Assembly: GCF_014284125.1 (NCBI RefSeq)
Contig: NZ_JACOFX010000016.1
Coordinates: 62,001 to 126,000, forward strand
Length of the DNA: 64,000 bases
From: Undibacterium umbellatum
GTDB taxonomy: Bacteria > Pseudomonadota > Gammaproteobacteria > Burkholderiales > Burkholderiaceae_D
Direction of reading: 5' to 3'
Below the pieces are notes generated by a model that searched no databases, was not told where the DNA came from, and saw only the letters and a program-made list of their open reading frames with translations. The position numbers and the translations under genes were made by a program. The stretch's first letter is position 1; the number at the start of each line of letters is the position of its first letter. Positions 35,435 through 43,784 of the stretch are shown piece by piece.

Positions 35435-35962
35435 CTATATCTGCTTGTGAAAAAAAGTCGTCCCACAAAATTCACCGTCTGGCATCAAGGCGTAGTTGGG
35501 TACAACACCTACCTTTTGCCAGCCAGCACGTTCATACAGACGCTCGGCATCGCCTCCGGTGACGGTATCCAACACCAGCACTGTCTTGCTTTCGGATTTG
35601 GCAGCTTGTTCCACTGCCGCCATCAAGGCTTGCGCAATGCCCCTGCGACGTGCCTTCCTGTGCACCAGCATCTTGGCGACATCGGCGCGGTGCGGCTGAT
35701 TGTCTGGCATGGCAGTAATCAATTGTACCGTGCCTATGATATCGCCGTTGTCATCCCTGGCGACCAGCAAGATGCGCTCCCTGCGCGCCACGCCGTCGGC
35801 AACATCCTGCCAGAATTGCAGTGCACGTTCGTGCGGCAGGGGCCACATGAAACTGACGGACGCGCCACCGGCCACACAGTCCGTCAATACTTCTGCCAAT
35901 GCAGCTACGCTTGCTTGTGCTTCTGCACCGTCAAGAATCTGGATATGGACTTGCTCAGACAT
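35435..35962 (-). CDS. GNAT family N-acetyltransferase
   Basis: 175 residues from the ATG at 35962 behind GGAG. The GNAT core includes ERILLVARDDNGDIIGTVQLI, the acetyl-CoA loop VHRKARRRGIAQALMAAVEQAA, and VLDTVTGGDAERLYERAGWQKVGVVPNYAL. The acceptor is not identifiable. It lies 35 nt downstream of the XRE-cupin regulator gene on the same strand; that pairing is frequent and suggests shared regulation. Confidence 0.88.
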   Translation of the reverse strand: MSEQVHIQILDGAEAQASVAALAEVLTDCVAGGASVSFMWPLPHERALQFWQDVADGVARRERILLVARDDNGDIIGTVQLITAMPDNQPHRADVAKMLVHRKARRRGIAQALMAAVEQAAKSESKTVLVLDTVTGGDAERLYERAGWQKVGVVPNYALMPDGEFCGTTFFHKQI

Positions 35963-35997
35963 GATTCGCTCCATGAGTTGAAAACTGTAAGAAGTGG

Positions 35998-36564
35998 CTA
36001 CTTGCAAAGCGCGACGAGGTAGCGCGCCGCGACTTTTCCAGGATTATGGAAAGTAATTGGTTTATCCAGTGTCATGGAAAGACAGTCGCCCGTCTGCAAA
36101 TCCCAGGCTTGCTCGCCCACCTGCAAGCGCATCACACCGACCAGTATCCAGACTTGCTGCTGTATATCCACGTCGCGATGGAAACTGTCATAGCGCACGG
36201 TCTGCCCCGCCGGGAATTCAACCTCCACCAATTGCAGGGGTGAAATCAGGCCAGGTGAAAGATTGCGGCGCATATAACCGGAAGCAGGATCAGTCCAGCA
36301 CACCTGCTCGGCCAGACGCGAGACTGGTGTAGCCACGGTTGCTGGCGTACTGTCCTCAAACAAGGAAGCCAGCGTCACGCCAAGACCCACGGCCAGCTTG
36401 TCCAAGGCTGCCGCCGTGGGGCTGCTCTCGCCCCGTTCTATGAGGGAAATATTGGAACGGCTGACGCCGCTACGCTTGGCCAACGCATCGAGCGACAGCT
36501 TTTGTTGATCGCGCAATTCGCGCACCCTGCGGGCAATAATCGTATTGATATCCATAAATTCCAT
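35998..36564 (-). CDS. XRE-family regulator with C-terminal cupin domain
   Basis: 188 residues. Helix-turn-helix at about 8-62 (LRDQQKLSLDALAKRSGVSRSNISLIERGE), then a cupin sensor domain with QLVEVEFPAGQTVRYDSF, the DIQQQVWILVGVMRLQVGEQAWDLQTGDCLSM barrel and HNPGKVAARYLVALC. Such regulators often govern a neighbouring acetyltransferase, as here. The start is 36564 or, more likely, the ATG at 36555: a -10 TATAAT overlaps the first ATG, so a transcript from that promoter would start at or near the second. Confidence 0.9.
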   Translation of the reverse strand: MEFMDINTIIARRVRELRDQQKLSLDALAKRSGVSRSNISLIERGESSPTAAALDKLAVGLGVTLASLFEDSTPATVATPVSRLAEQVCWTDPASGYMRRNLSPGLISPLQLVEVEFPAGQTVRYDSFHRDVDIQQQVWILVGVMRLQVGEQAWDLQTGDCLSMTLDKPITFHNPGKVAARYLVALCK

Positions 36565-36590
36565 TATATAGGATATTAAAATCCTGTAAA
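36563..36590 (-). promoter_or_regulatory. Promoter and candidate operator of the XRE-cupin gene
   Basis: On the minus strand TTTACA (36585-36590) and TATAAT (36563-36568) are 16 bp apart. Between them is the dyad AGGAT-N6-ATCCT (36570-36585), well placed for autorepression. The -10 box overlaps the upstream in-frame ATG. Confidence 0.6.
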
Positions 36591-36622
36591 CTGGAAATTA
36601 TCTCGATTGCCTTTGCCCTATA

Positions 36623-37786
36623 TCAGGCTTGCGTCAGTTGTTTGATCGCTGCCACCAGCTTGTCGAGGTCTTCCAAACTGGTGTAAAGATGCGGTGTCAC
36701 CCTGACGATGTCATGTCCATCCAGCTCACGTGTGACAGTGAATATCTTGTGCTCGCGCATGAGGTAATCGACGATGGCATGACCAGAATTGCCAGCGATG
36801 CCAAATCCGGCAATCGCACAGGACCGTTGTGGGTCAGTTGGCGTCATGATGCGCACATCGGGTAAATCGCGTACCTGGTTGACCCAGTATTGCGTCAGGT
36901 AACGCAGGCGCGCCTCCTTGTTGGCGGAACCTATGGATGCATGAAACTTCAGGGCATCCAACACCGTCAATACATTCGCTGGTGGCACCGTACCTACTTG
37001 TGTGAACTTGAAAATCTCATTGTCGGCAAACTTGGCATTGCCAAACAGCGGTGCAATATCAAGCACCCGGTTTTTACGTATATACAGCAGCCCCACGCCC
37101 AGCGGCACGCCCAGCCATTTGTGTAAATTAACCGCGACAAAATCTGCACCCAGTTCTGTCATGCGGTAGTTCAAGTGGGCAAAGGAATGCGCTGCATCGA
37201 CCATGACATCTACGCCATGACGCCTGGCCATGGTGGTGATCTTGGCCACGGGCATGATCTGCCCCGTCCTGTGCACCACATGAGTGACCAGGATCAGTTT
37301 AGTCTTTGGCGTGATCGCCTGTTCATACTGGGCCACGATTTCTTCATCACTGGCAGGGTCTAACGGCAATTGCAAATGTCGCAGCTGTATCTGCTTGCGT
37401 TTCTCCAGCATCAGCAAGGTATCAATGACGAGATCATAGTCATGCGTGGCGAGTATGACTTCATCACCTGCCTGCAAGGGGTAACCCTGCAGCAGGATAT
37501 TCATGCCCTCGATCAGATTGCGGGTCAGCACCAGTTCGCCCTCATCCACCCCACAAAAATCCTTGAGCGCCTGCATGACTTGAACAAACATGGGCGCATA
37601 ACGCACTCTCAAGAAATACGAAGTCTCGGCATTCACTTGCGCCTGATAGCGCTGGAACGCTTCAAACACAGGCCGCGCCTGCACACCGAAATAGCCGTTT
37701 TCCAGATTGATAAAATCAGGTGAGACCGTGTATTGTTCGCGGATATCTGACCAGTAGGCCTCATCATCAGCAGTGATAGTTTTCAT
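36623..37786 (-). CDS. Class V aminotransferase-fold PLP enzyme
   Basis: 387 residues from the ATG at 37786; a TTG at 37798, 6 nt after AAGGAG, is a serious alternative. The fold is that of cysteine desulfurases and isopenicillin-N epimerase-like enzymes: INLENGYFGVQARPVFEAF, LTRNLIEGMNILLQGY, DYDLVIDTL, THVVHRTGQIMPV, VDAAHSFAHL (PLP Asp), and the PLP lysine in VAVNLHKWLGVPLG. The isopenicillin-N-epimerase-like subgroup is the best match; actual reaction unknown. Stands alone. Confidence 0.86.
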   Translation of the reverse strand: MKTITADDEAYWSDIREQYTVSPDFINLENGYFGVQARPVFEAFQRYQAQVNAETSYFLRVRYAPMFVQVMQALKDFCGVDEGELVLTRNLIEGMNILLQGYPLQAGDEVILATHDYDLVIDTLLMLEKRKQIQLRHLQLPLDPASDEEIVAQYEQAITPKTKLILVTHVVHRTGQIMPVAKITTMARRHGVDVMVDAAHSFAHLNYRMTELGADFVAVNLHKWLGVPLGVGLLYIRKNRVLDIAPLFGNAKFADNEIFKFTQVGTVPPANVLTVLDALKFHASIGSANKEARLRYLTQYWVNQVRDLPDVRIMTPTDPQRSCAIAGFGIAGNSGHAIVDYLMREHKIFTVTRELDGHDIVRVTPHLYTSLEDLDKLVAAIKQLTQA

Positions 37787-38003
37787 TTGACTCGACAAAA
37801 GCAACTCCTTCAATTTGTTTGATTTATGTAAATCTTCTGCACAATTCTATATGCAGAGGCCAGGGCAGATGAAAAGTTCCCCAGACGCCTAAAAACTGTC
37901 ATGTGTTGGTCATAATTGCTGAGTTTGACATCTAAGCTGCGTGTTTCTTGCATTCTGCGTATAGCTCCTCTAGCATGGCATGGTTAACTTTTAAGCACCC
38001 ACC

Positions 38004-39014
38004 ATGTCTGCATTGCCTGAACTGAATGAACTCGAACGCATCATCGCCCTTGGCCGCGGCCATCTGGAGGTGGATGTCTTGTGCGAAGTTGCAGTCAAGA
38101 GCAGACAATTTCCAGTCTATAAGCTGGCGCTGGGCAATCCTGATAGCAGCCTGCCAGCCATCGGTTTTTTTGGAGGCATACACGGGCTGGAGCGCATAGG
38201 CACGCAAGTCTTGCTGACTTTCCTGCGCGGTCTGCTGACACGTCTATCCTGGGACAAGAGCCTGCAGCATATGTTACAGGATGTGCGTCTGGTATTCATG
38301 CCTCTGGTCAATCCTGGTGGCATGTGGCAGGCAACACGCTGTAATCCAAGTGGTGTTGATCTGATGCGCAATGCGCCGGTGGAGGCACAAGAGAAGGTAC
38401 CTTTCCTGCTCGGTGGTCACCGTTATAGCCCGCGCCTGCCCTGGTATCGCGGCGCTGCCGGTGCAGAGATGGAAGCGGAGAATTTGGCACTCTGTCACAC
38501 CGTGCAACAGGAATTGCTGGCCCGGCCTTTCAGCATGGCGATAGATTGTCATTCGGGCTTTGGCTTGCGTGACCGTGTATGGTTCCCGCATGCGCATAGC
38601 GTACATCCCATAGACCATCTGGCCGACATCCTGGCGCTGGAAGAATTATTTGAACAAACGCACCCCAATCATTCTTATCTATTCGAGCCACAAAGCCTGC
38701 AATACCGCACCCATGGTGATATCTGGGATTACCTCTACCTGCAGGCGCAGCAGGACAGCAGCAAAACTTTTCTGCCGCTGACGCTGGAAATGGGCTCATG
38801 GTTATGGGTCAAGAAAAATCCACGTCAGTTATTTTCGCGGCACGGCATGTTCAACCCGGTGGCGCAGCACAGGTTGAGCCGCGTTTTGCGCAGGCATAAT
38901 TCATGGCTGGACTTCCTGATGCGGGCAACCTGCGGCCATGCGCAGTGGCTGGCACAAGGCCCTACCCGTTTGCGGCTGCAAGAACGTGCTGTCGCACGCT
39001 GGTACCGACCATGA
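38004..39014 (+). CDS. M14-family zinc carboxypeptidase-like protein
   Basis: 336 residues. Zinc ligands are in GGIHGLERIG (H60, E63) and IDCHSGFG (H183); the catalytic Glu is E262 in LTLEMGSW. NPGGM and the RNAPVEAQEK region fit the aspartoacylase/M14 group. It probably removes acyl or peptide groups from small molecules or short peptides. The next gene starts within the ATGA overlap of its stop, so the two are co-translated. No signal peptide, hence cytoplasmic. Confidence 0.83.
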   Translation: MSALPELNELERIIALGRGHLEVDVLCEVAVKSRQFPVYKLALGNPDSSLPAIGFFGGIHGLERIGTQVLLTFLRGLLTRLSWDKSLQHMLQDVRLVFMPLVNPGGMWQATRCNPSGVDLMRNAPVEAQEKVPFLLGGHRYSPRLPWYRGAAGAEMEAENLALCHTVQQELLARPFSMAIDCHSGFGLRDRVWFPHAHSVHPIDHLADILALEELFEQTHPNHSYLFEPQSLQYRTHGDIWDYLYLQAQQDSSKTFLPLTLEMGSWLWVKKNPRQLFSRHGMFNPVAQHRLSRVLRRHNSWLDFLMRATCGHAQWLAQGPTRLRLQERAVARWYRP

Positions 39015-39793
39015 CAACCTGGGTATTATTGCGCGGCCTCATGCGCGAGAGCAGGCACTGGGGAGATTTTCCTACACGCTTCCAGCAGGCAGTAGGTGCT
39101 GAGCGCGTGTTGTGCCTGGACTTTCCTGGCAATGGTCAATTGCATGCTGAACATAGCCTGACTACGGTAGCAGCGATGGCAGATCATTGTCACCGGCAAT
39201 TGCAGGTACAAGGGGTAACAGAGGCTGTGCACGTATTGGCAGTGTCACTGGGGGCGATGGTGGCACTGGCATGGGCCAATCAATACCCGGATGACTTGCA
39301 GCGCATGGTACTGATCAATACCAGTGTGGCACCGCATAATCCCTTTTATCACAGATTGAGACCGGCAAATTATCCTGCGCTGATTGCCACCATGTTATTT
39401 GGCTCAAGCACCCAGCGCGAACGCCTGATCCTGCGCATCACCAGCAATTTGCAAACAACAGAACAGGCGAAAGAAATCATCAGGCGATGGACAACGTATG
39501 CGCTGGAAAAGCCCATCAGCGTTGGCAACATTCTGCGGCAATTGCTGGCCGCCATGCGTTTCCGTGCGCCGCCCTACGCAGGCAAAGTCCCACTGCTTTT
39601 ACTGGCAGGCGAGCATGACAAGCTGGTCAATGCAAACTGCTCACGCAAGCTGGCAAAGCTTTGGCACAGCCCCCTGCATCTACATACCACAGCAGGCCAT
39701 GATTTGCCGCTGGATGATGCGGCCTGGGTGATACAACAGGTACGGACATGGGATACTATTTCTGCGCCAGTTCTGCAATCAGAAAATCAATAA
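39011..39793 (+). CDS. Alpha/beta-fold hydrolase
   Basis: 260 residues from the ATG at 39011, which overlaps the previous stop codon. Alpha/beta-hydrolase features: WVLLRGLMRESRHWGDFP, LCLDFPGNGQ, the nucleophile elbow LAVSLGAMVAL (Ser), LLLAGEHDKLVN with the acid, and TAGHDLPLDD with the His. Coupled to the M14 peptidase-like gene, it may act on the product of that enzyme. Its last 38 bp overlap the 3' end of the convergent LysR gene. Confidence 0.87.
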   Translation: MTTWVLLRGLMRESRHWGDFPTRFQQAVGAERVLCLDFPGNGQLHAEHSLTTVAAMADHCHRQLQVQGVTEAVHVLAVSLGAMVALAWANQYPDDLQRMVLINTSVAPHNPFYHRLRPANYPALIATMLFGSSTQRERLILRITSNLQTTEQAKEIIRRWTTYALEKPISVGNILRQLLAAMRFRAPPYAGKVPLLLLAGEHDKLVNANCSRKLAKLWHSPLHLHTTAGHDLPLDDAAWVIQQVRTWDTISAPVLQSENQ

Positions 39794-40670
39794 ACACCCT
39801 GACACGCAAAGGCAGGTGACGGTCACGCGGATACAGTAATGAAAATGGCCTAGTACGCCCGCTGAATTCCTGCAGCACCTCGACCATGCGGCCAGAGCGC
39901 AAATCCTCTTCCACCATGAAGCGCGAAGACTGCATCAATCCTGCGCCATGTCTTGCCAGGGTGATGATGCCCAGCAAGTCTTCTGAACAGGTGAGGCCAC
40001 CTCTGGTGGGCCAATCTATGTCCTCACCATCACGCTTGAATATCCAGACGATATTTTGCCCCGCACTGGGCAAGATAAATTGCAGGCATTCATGCTGGTC
40101 CAGATCCTCAAGTTTGGTCGGCACGCCAAAGCGCTGCAGATACTCTGGTGCGGCACAGACCACGATCTCGGTATCTTCCAGCCGGCGTGCGATCATGCCC
40201 GAATCTGGCGGGTTACGACCTCGTATCACCAGGTCAAAACCATCGGCAGTCAGATCGACATTGCGGTTACTGAGTTGCAAATCCAGCTTGACAAGTGGAT
40301 ACATCTGGCGGAATTTTGCCAGCAAAGGCAATACCCGGTAATGCCCAAATGGTGTGGGCATGCTGATGCGTACCAGACCCGCCGGTTGCATTTGCTGGCC
40401 AGACACCTCGCGCTCCGCTTCGACAAGCTGGTTCAGGGCCTGACGGCATTGTACAAAATAGGCACGCCCCGCTTCGGTCAGGCGTAATTGTCGCGTGGTG
40501 CGCACAAACAGGCGCACGCCTATGCGCTCTTCCAGTCTGGCTATCGAACGGCTCACAGCAGCTGGCGTCAGCCCCGCTGCATTTGCCGCGTCCTTGAAGC
40601 TTTCCAGCTCGGCGGCCATGCAAAACAATTCTATGCTACCCAGCAATACATCCGGAAATTGTCGATTCAC
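39756..40670 (-). CDS. LysR-family transcriptional regulator
   Basis: 304 residues, GTG start at 40670. Winged helix-turn-helix at about 10-70 (LFCMAAELESFKDAANAAGLTPAAVSRSIARLE), then a two-lobed effector domain (RISMPTPFGHYRVLPLLAKF ... DLVIRGRNPPDSGMIARRL). It belongs to the LysR subgroup that regulates neighbouring oxidoreductase or transferase genes. It is divergent from the GST gene and likely controls it. A T-N11-A dyad lies directly upstream. Confidence 0.92.
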   Translation of the reverse strand: MNRQFPDVLLGSIELFCMAAELESFKDAANAAGLTPAAVSRSIARLEERIGVRLFVRTTRQLRLTEAGRAYFVQCRQALNQLVEAEREVSGQQMQPAGLVRISMPTPFGHYRVLPLLAKFRQMYPLVKLDLQLSNRNVDLTADGFDLVIRGRNPPDSGMIARRLEDTEIVVCAAPEYLQRFGVPTKLEDLDQHECLQFILPSAGQNIVWIFKRDGEDIDWPTRGGLTCSEDLLGIITLARHGAGLMQSSRFMVEEDLRSGRMVEVLQEFSGRTRPFSLLYPRDRHLPLRVRVFIDFLIAELAQK

Positions 40671-40685
40671 ATTACACCATGTAAT
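40671..40685. promoter_or_regulatory. LysR-type T-N11-A dyad
   Basis: ATTAC-ACCAT-GTAAT at 40671-40685 is an inverted repeat that fits the LysR T-N11-A binding rule and abuts the GTG of the lysR gene. It is a candidate autoregulatory operator. Confidence 0.5.
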
Positions 40686-40726
40686 TTATAAAGTAACTTT
40701 TACCTAGTTTATCAACTTTTTCGTTT

Positions 40727-40739
40727 GGCATAGTATGCC
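40727..40739. promoter_or_regulatory. Perfect 6-1-6 palindrome upstream of the GST gene
   Basis: GGCATA-G-TATGCC, about 60 bp before the GST start. It may be a second operator or overlap the GST promoter; no known motif assigned. Confidence 0.35.
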
Positions 40740-40798
40740 GTCACGCCCTGCTCATCATGGCAGAGCCGCCAGTCAACCTTTATCGAAAGCCCAAAATC

Positions 40799-41404
40799 AT
40801 GAAACTCTATTTCTCCCCTGGTGCCTGCTCTTTGTCTCCACACATCATCCTGCGTGAAGCTGGCCTGGATTTCACTTTGCAAAAAGTTGACACCTATGTT
40901 CACAAAACTGCCGATGGCCTGGACTTCTACAGCATCAATCCCAAAGGTCAGGTCCCCACTGTAGAACTTGATAATGGCGAGATACTGACCGAGGGTTCCA
41001 TCATTGCCCAGTACATCGCCGAAAGCGCTGAAAACCGCGATTTACTGCCAGCATCAGGCTTGCCACGTTACCGTGTGCTGGAATGGCAAAACTACATCAG
41101 CTCAGAATTGCATAAATCCTTCGCACCACTGTTTGATGCTGACATGCCCGCGGAAGGCAAGACGCGTGTAGCAGAACTCTTGCGCAAAAAATTCGCCTGG
41201 GTCAACAGCCGCCTCGAAGGACACACTTACCTGACCGGTGATACCTTCACCGTTGCCGACGCTTATCTGTTCACCGTCAGCGGCTGGAGCAAACACGTGA
41301 ACCTGAATATCAGCGATTTTGCCCACCTGCAAAACTTCCTCGCCAGCGTCAAGGCCAGGCCACATGTGCAAGCCGCGCTGAAAGCAGAGGGCCTGCCTTC
41401 CTGA
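40799..41404 (+). CDS. Glutathione S-transferase, beta-class-like
   Basis: 201 residues from the ATG at 40799. The N-terminal thioredoxin-like domain starts KLYFSPGACSLSPHIILREAG with the bacterial beta-class Cys in GACS, and GQVPTVELDNGEILTEGSIIAQYIAE binds glutathione. The helical C-terminal domain includes TYLTGDTFTVADAYLFTVSGW. It conjugates or reduces using glutathione. A tautomerase-family and an NTF2-like gene follow on the same strand; all may be under the divergent LysR regulator. Upstream in-frame ATG at 40757 is less likely. Confidence 0.92.
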   Translation: MKLYFSPGACSLSPHIILREAGLDFTLQKVDTYVHKTADGLDFYSINPKGQVPTVELDNGEILTEGSIIAQYIAESAENRDLLPASGLPRYRVLEWQNYISSELHKSFAPLFDADMPAEGKTRVAELLRKKFAWVNSRLEGHTYLTGDTFTVADAYLFTVSGWSKHVNLNISDFAHLQNFLASVKARPHVQAALKAEGLPS

Positions 41405-41431
41405 TATCATCAACAGTGAAGAAAGCAAGCC

Positions 41432-41638
41432 ATGCCCTATGTACACATACAGGTTACCCGCGAAAATGTCAGCGCAGCACAAAAAGCCGAACTGATAGCC
41501 GGTGCCACTGAATTGCTGGTACGCGTACTCAACAAAGATCCCGCCACAACTTTCGTCGTCATAGAAGAAGTGGATACAGATAACTGGGGAGTAGGCGGCA
41601 TACCAGTCACGCAATTGCGTCAAATACAGCAAACCTAG
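41432..41638 (+). CDS. 4-oxalocrotonate tautomerase-family protein
   Basis: 68 residues with the catalytic N-terminal proline after Met (MPYVHIQVTRENVSAAQKAEL). The usual small-tautomerase beta-alpha-beta fold follows, with TTFVVIEEVDTDNWGVGG. Such proteins are trimers or hexamers that tautomerise 2-hydroxymuconate-type acids, or have promiscuous dehalogenase activity. It follows the GST gene by 27 bp, so co-transcription is likely. Confidence 0.88.
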   Translation: MPYVHIQVTRENVSAAQKAELIAGATELLVRVLNKDPATTFVVIEEVDTDNWGVGGIPVTQLRQIQQT

Positions 41639-41693
41639 CAGTACTGAAAAACAGGGTGGCTGACAGCCGCCCTGTCAAACAAGAAAGGCAAAA

Positions 41694-42071
41694 ATGGACA
41701 CCGCTTACCCCGACATCATCGCCATGCTGAACCAGTATTTCGATGGCATACACCATAGTGACACCAGCATACTGGCCAAGGTATTCCACCCCGAAGCCCA
41801 CTATTACTGCGCCACCGAAGGTCATTTACTGCATCTGGACATGCAGCAATACTTCCCCGTCGTCGACAAACGCCCCTCACCCGCCAGCAAAAACGAAAAT
41901 CGCCGCGACCGCATCGTTTCCCTGGAAATAGCAGGACCAGTCACCGCCTTCGCCCGCGTCGAATGCGCGATTGCCAATAAGTTTTTTACCGATTTTTTAA
42001 CGCTGGTAAAACTGGATGGCAGGTGGCAGATTGTGAGCAAGGTGTTTCATTTTGAGTTGATGGACACCTAA
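41694..42071 (+). CDS. NTF2-like (nuclear transport factor 2 / lumazine-binding-like) protein
   Basis: 125 residues of the SnoaL/NTF2-like cone fold: YPDIIAMLNQYFDGIHHSDTSILAKVFHPEAHYYCATEGHL at the start and a C-terminal DFLTLVKLDGRWQIVSKVFHFEL. This Pfam-type putative lumazine-binding family is widespread and mostly of unknown function. It is third in the GST, tautomerase, NTF2 gene row. The structured repeat begins within 70 bp of its stop. Confidence 0.82.
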   Translation: MDTAYPDIIAMLNQYFDGIHHSDTSILAKVFHPEAHYYCATEGHLLHLDMQQYFPVVDKRPSPASKNENRRDRIVSLEIAGPVTAFARVECAIANKFFTDFLTLVKLDGRWQIVSKVFHFELMDT

Positions 42072-42137
42072 AAAATCAAATCAATTACCTTTAAGAATAT
42101 GAACTCAGGTCGTATTGACGTTGTTTTTGATCTTGGT

Positions 42138-42375
42138 GTTGATGTTGTTTTTGACTTTCCGCAGTTCCCATGTGTCGACGCCGTTTGTGCGGTACAGAAA
42201 ATGGAAAAAGAAGGGCCGCTGTTTGAGCCGCAGGCGAGTTTCGGACCTTCCCATTTTTTGTACCGCACAAACGGGAACCCCCTTCAGGGGGCGACGACGC
42301 CTGGGTCGCCTTCTTTGGCATACCTTTCTTGGCGACGCAAGAAAGGTATGTAGCTGTCGGGCTATCCCCGACCTG
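42138..42375 (+). repeat. Dispersed structured repeat, copy B
   Basis: Second copy of the element at 1561-1800. Stems: 42181-42204 with 42251-42274 (46-nt loop, exactly as in copy A), CCCCC-TTCA-GGGGG at 42278-42291, 42319-42330 with 42339-42350, and GTCGGG/CCCGAC at 42356-42372. Paired differences from copy A: an A-T pair becomes G-C in the first stem (GTGCAGTAC against GTGCGGTAC), a pair is added in the third, and GCC/GGC becomes GTC/GAC in the last. A partial tandem duplication (GTTGATGTTGTTTTTGACTT type) lies at 42114-42160. Unknown function. Confidence 0.85.
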
Positions 42376-42815
42376 CGAACTCAAATGACTTGTGCAAGTA
42401 TTTAAAAATCAAATAGATAGATCTATAAGAATCACAAATTAAATGACTTCACGGCATGCCACGAACGCCGCTGGAGCGCCAGCCCGGTGGAATGACGTTA
42501 ATAACGGTTTAGATAATCGAAGACTCACAGCTCGACCAACTTCTAGAAAAATCGAACTAATGCGCCAGCCTAGTGGACTGCTGCCAAACAAAATTATGTT
42601 ACTAACATTACCGCAATTTGTAGGAAAACCACCCGAGCCCCCCCCACCCCAAGATTTTTCAAACAATAAGTTGTACACTGTGCCACACCAGAGTCCACAA
42701 CTAGACTCCAAGGCAAGCTCCGCATAAAGGCGGGCTGAAAGAAAGGCCGTATTGAGTATCAAGCACAGACCAAAACCACACTGGCCTGCCGATTGAATTT
42801 CTTAGCCCCAAAACC
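42376..42815. other. Gene-free stretch with decayed repeat modules
   Basis: About 440 bp after copy B. It holds the second module at 42461-42500 (CGCTGGAGCGCCAGCCCGGT, then GGAATGACGTT), and a further decayed version, GCGCCAGCCTAGTGGACTGC, at about 42562-42582. Nothing coding is recognised. The right end must carry the promoter of egtD. Confidence 0.55.
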
Positions 42816-43784
42816 ATGCCCGAATCCAATAGCCTGGCTAACACGGCCAATAGTGTGCGCACCACGCCACCCCACATTATCCGCGAGCTGGAAAACGGAC
42901 TGCTCGCCGATGCCGCCCATACCTCACCCAAATATTTCTATGATGCCGTAGGCTCGGTCTTGTTTGAAGCCATTTGCGTGCTGCCGGAATATTATCCCAC
43001 CCGCACTGAAGCAGAGATTTTTACTCAGCACATGGCTGACATGGCGCGTGTCATCGGTATAGGTGGCAGCCTGATAGACCTGGGTGCGGGTAATTGCGCC
43101 AAGGCAGCGCGGCTGTTTCCGGTGCTGCATCCTGACCAGTATGTGCCCATTGATATCTCAGTCTCTCATTTGCAGGATGCGGTACGCCGCTTGCAACAGC
43201 GCTTCCCACATATAGAGATGACAGCGCTGGGGCTGGATCTGGCACAGGACTGGAAACTACCCGTAGAAGTAAGGCGTGATAAACGCCTGTTCTTTTATCC
43301 GGGCTCATCCATAGGTAATTTTGAACCGGAAGAGGCACTTGCGTTTCTATGTCATTTGCGCGCTGCCTGTGACAATGATGCGGGCATACTGATAGGCGTA
43401 GATCTGATCAAGGACAAGACCTTGCTGGATGCAGCTTATGACGATAAGTTGGGTGTCACTGCCGCTTTTAACCTGAATCTGTTACGCCATATCAATCATT
43501 TACTGCACGCTGATTTTGATATCAGCCAGTGGCAGCACGAGGCTTTTTTTAACACCGAAAAATTCCGCATAGAAATGCATCTGCGCGCCAGGGAAAATAT
43601 CCATGTCACCTGGCCCGGCGGGCAAAGAAATTTTATCAAGGGTGAACACATACACACAGAAAACAGCTATAAGTACAGCATACAGGGTTTTAATGCCTTG
43701 CTGGCCGATGCTGGTTTTTCCCATAGCTGCCACTGGACGGACAAAAATGAATGGTTCGCCGTTATCCACGCCAAAGCTGTTTGA
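42816..43784 (+). CDS. egtD: L-histidine N(alpha)-trimethyltransferase EgtD
   Basis: 322 residues. EgtD transfers three methyls from SAM to histidine, giving hercynine, the first step of ergothioneine synthesis. Family marks: SPKYFYDAVGSVLFEAICVLPEYYPTRTEAEI, the SAM-binding LIDLGAGNCAKAA, YVPIDIS, RLFFYPGSSIGNFEPEEA (the SIGN Asn binds histidine's carboxylate in characterised EgtD), and IHTENSYKYS. The downstream egtB start overlaps its last 38 bp. Identification is confident. Confidence 0.94.
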   Translation: MPESNSLANTANSVRTTPPHIIRELENGLLADAAHTSPKYFYDAVGSVLFEAICVLPEYYPTRTEAEIFTQHMADMARVIGIGGSLIDLGAGNCAKAARLFPVLHPDQYVPIDISVSHLQDAVRRLQQRFPHIEMTALGLDLAQDWKLPVEVRRDKRLFFYPGSSIGNFEPEEALAFLCHLRAACDNDAGILIGVDLIKDKTLLDAAYDDKLGVTAAFNLNLLRHINHLLHADFDISQWQHEAFFNTEKFRIEMHLRARENIHVTWPGGQRNFIKGEHIHTENSYKYSIQGFNALLADAGFSHSCHWTDKNEWFAVIHAKAV

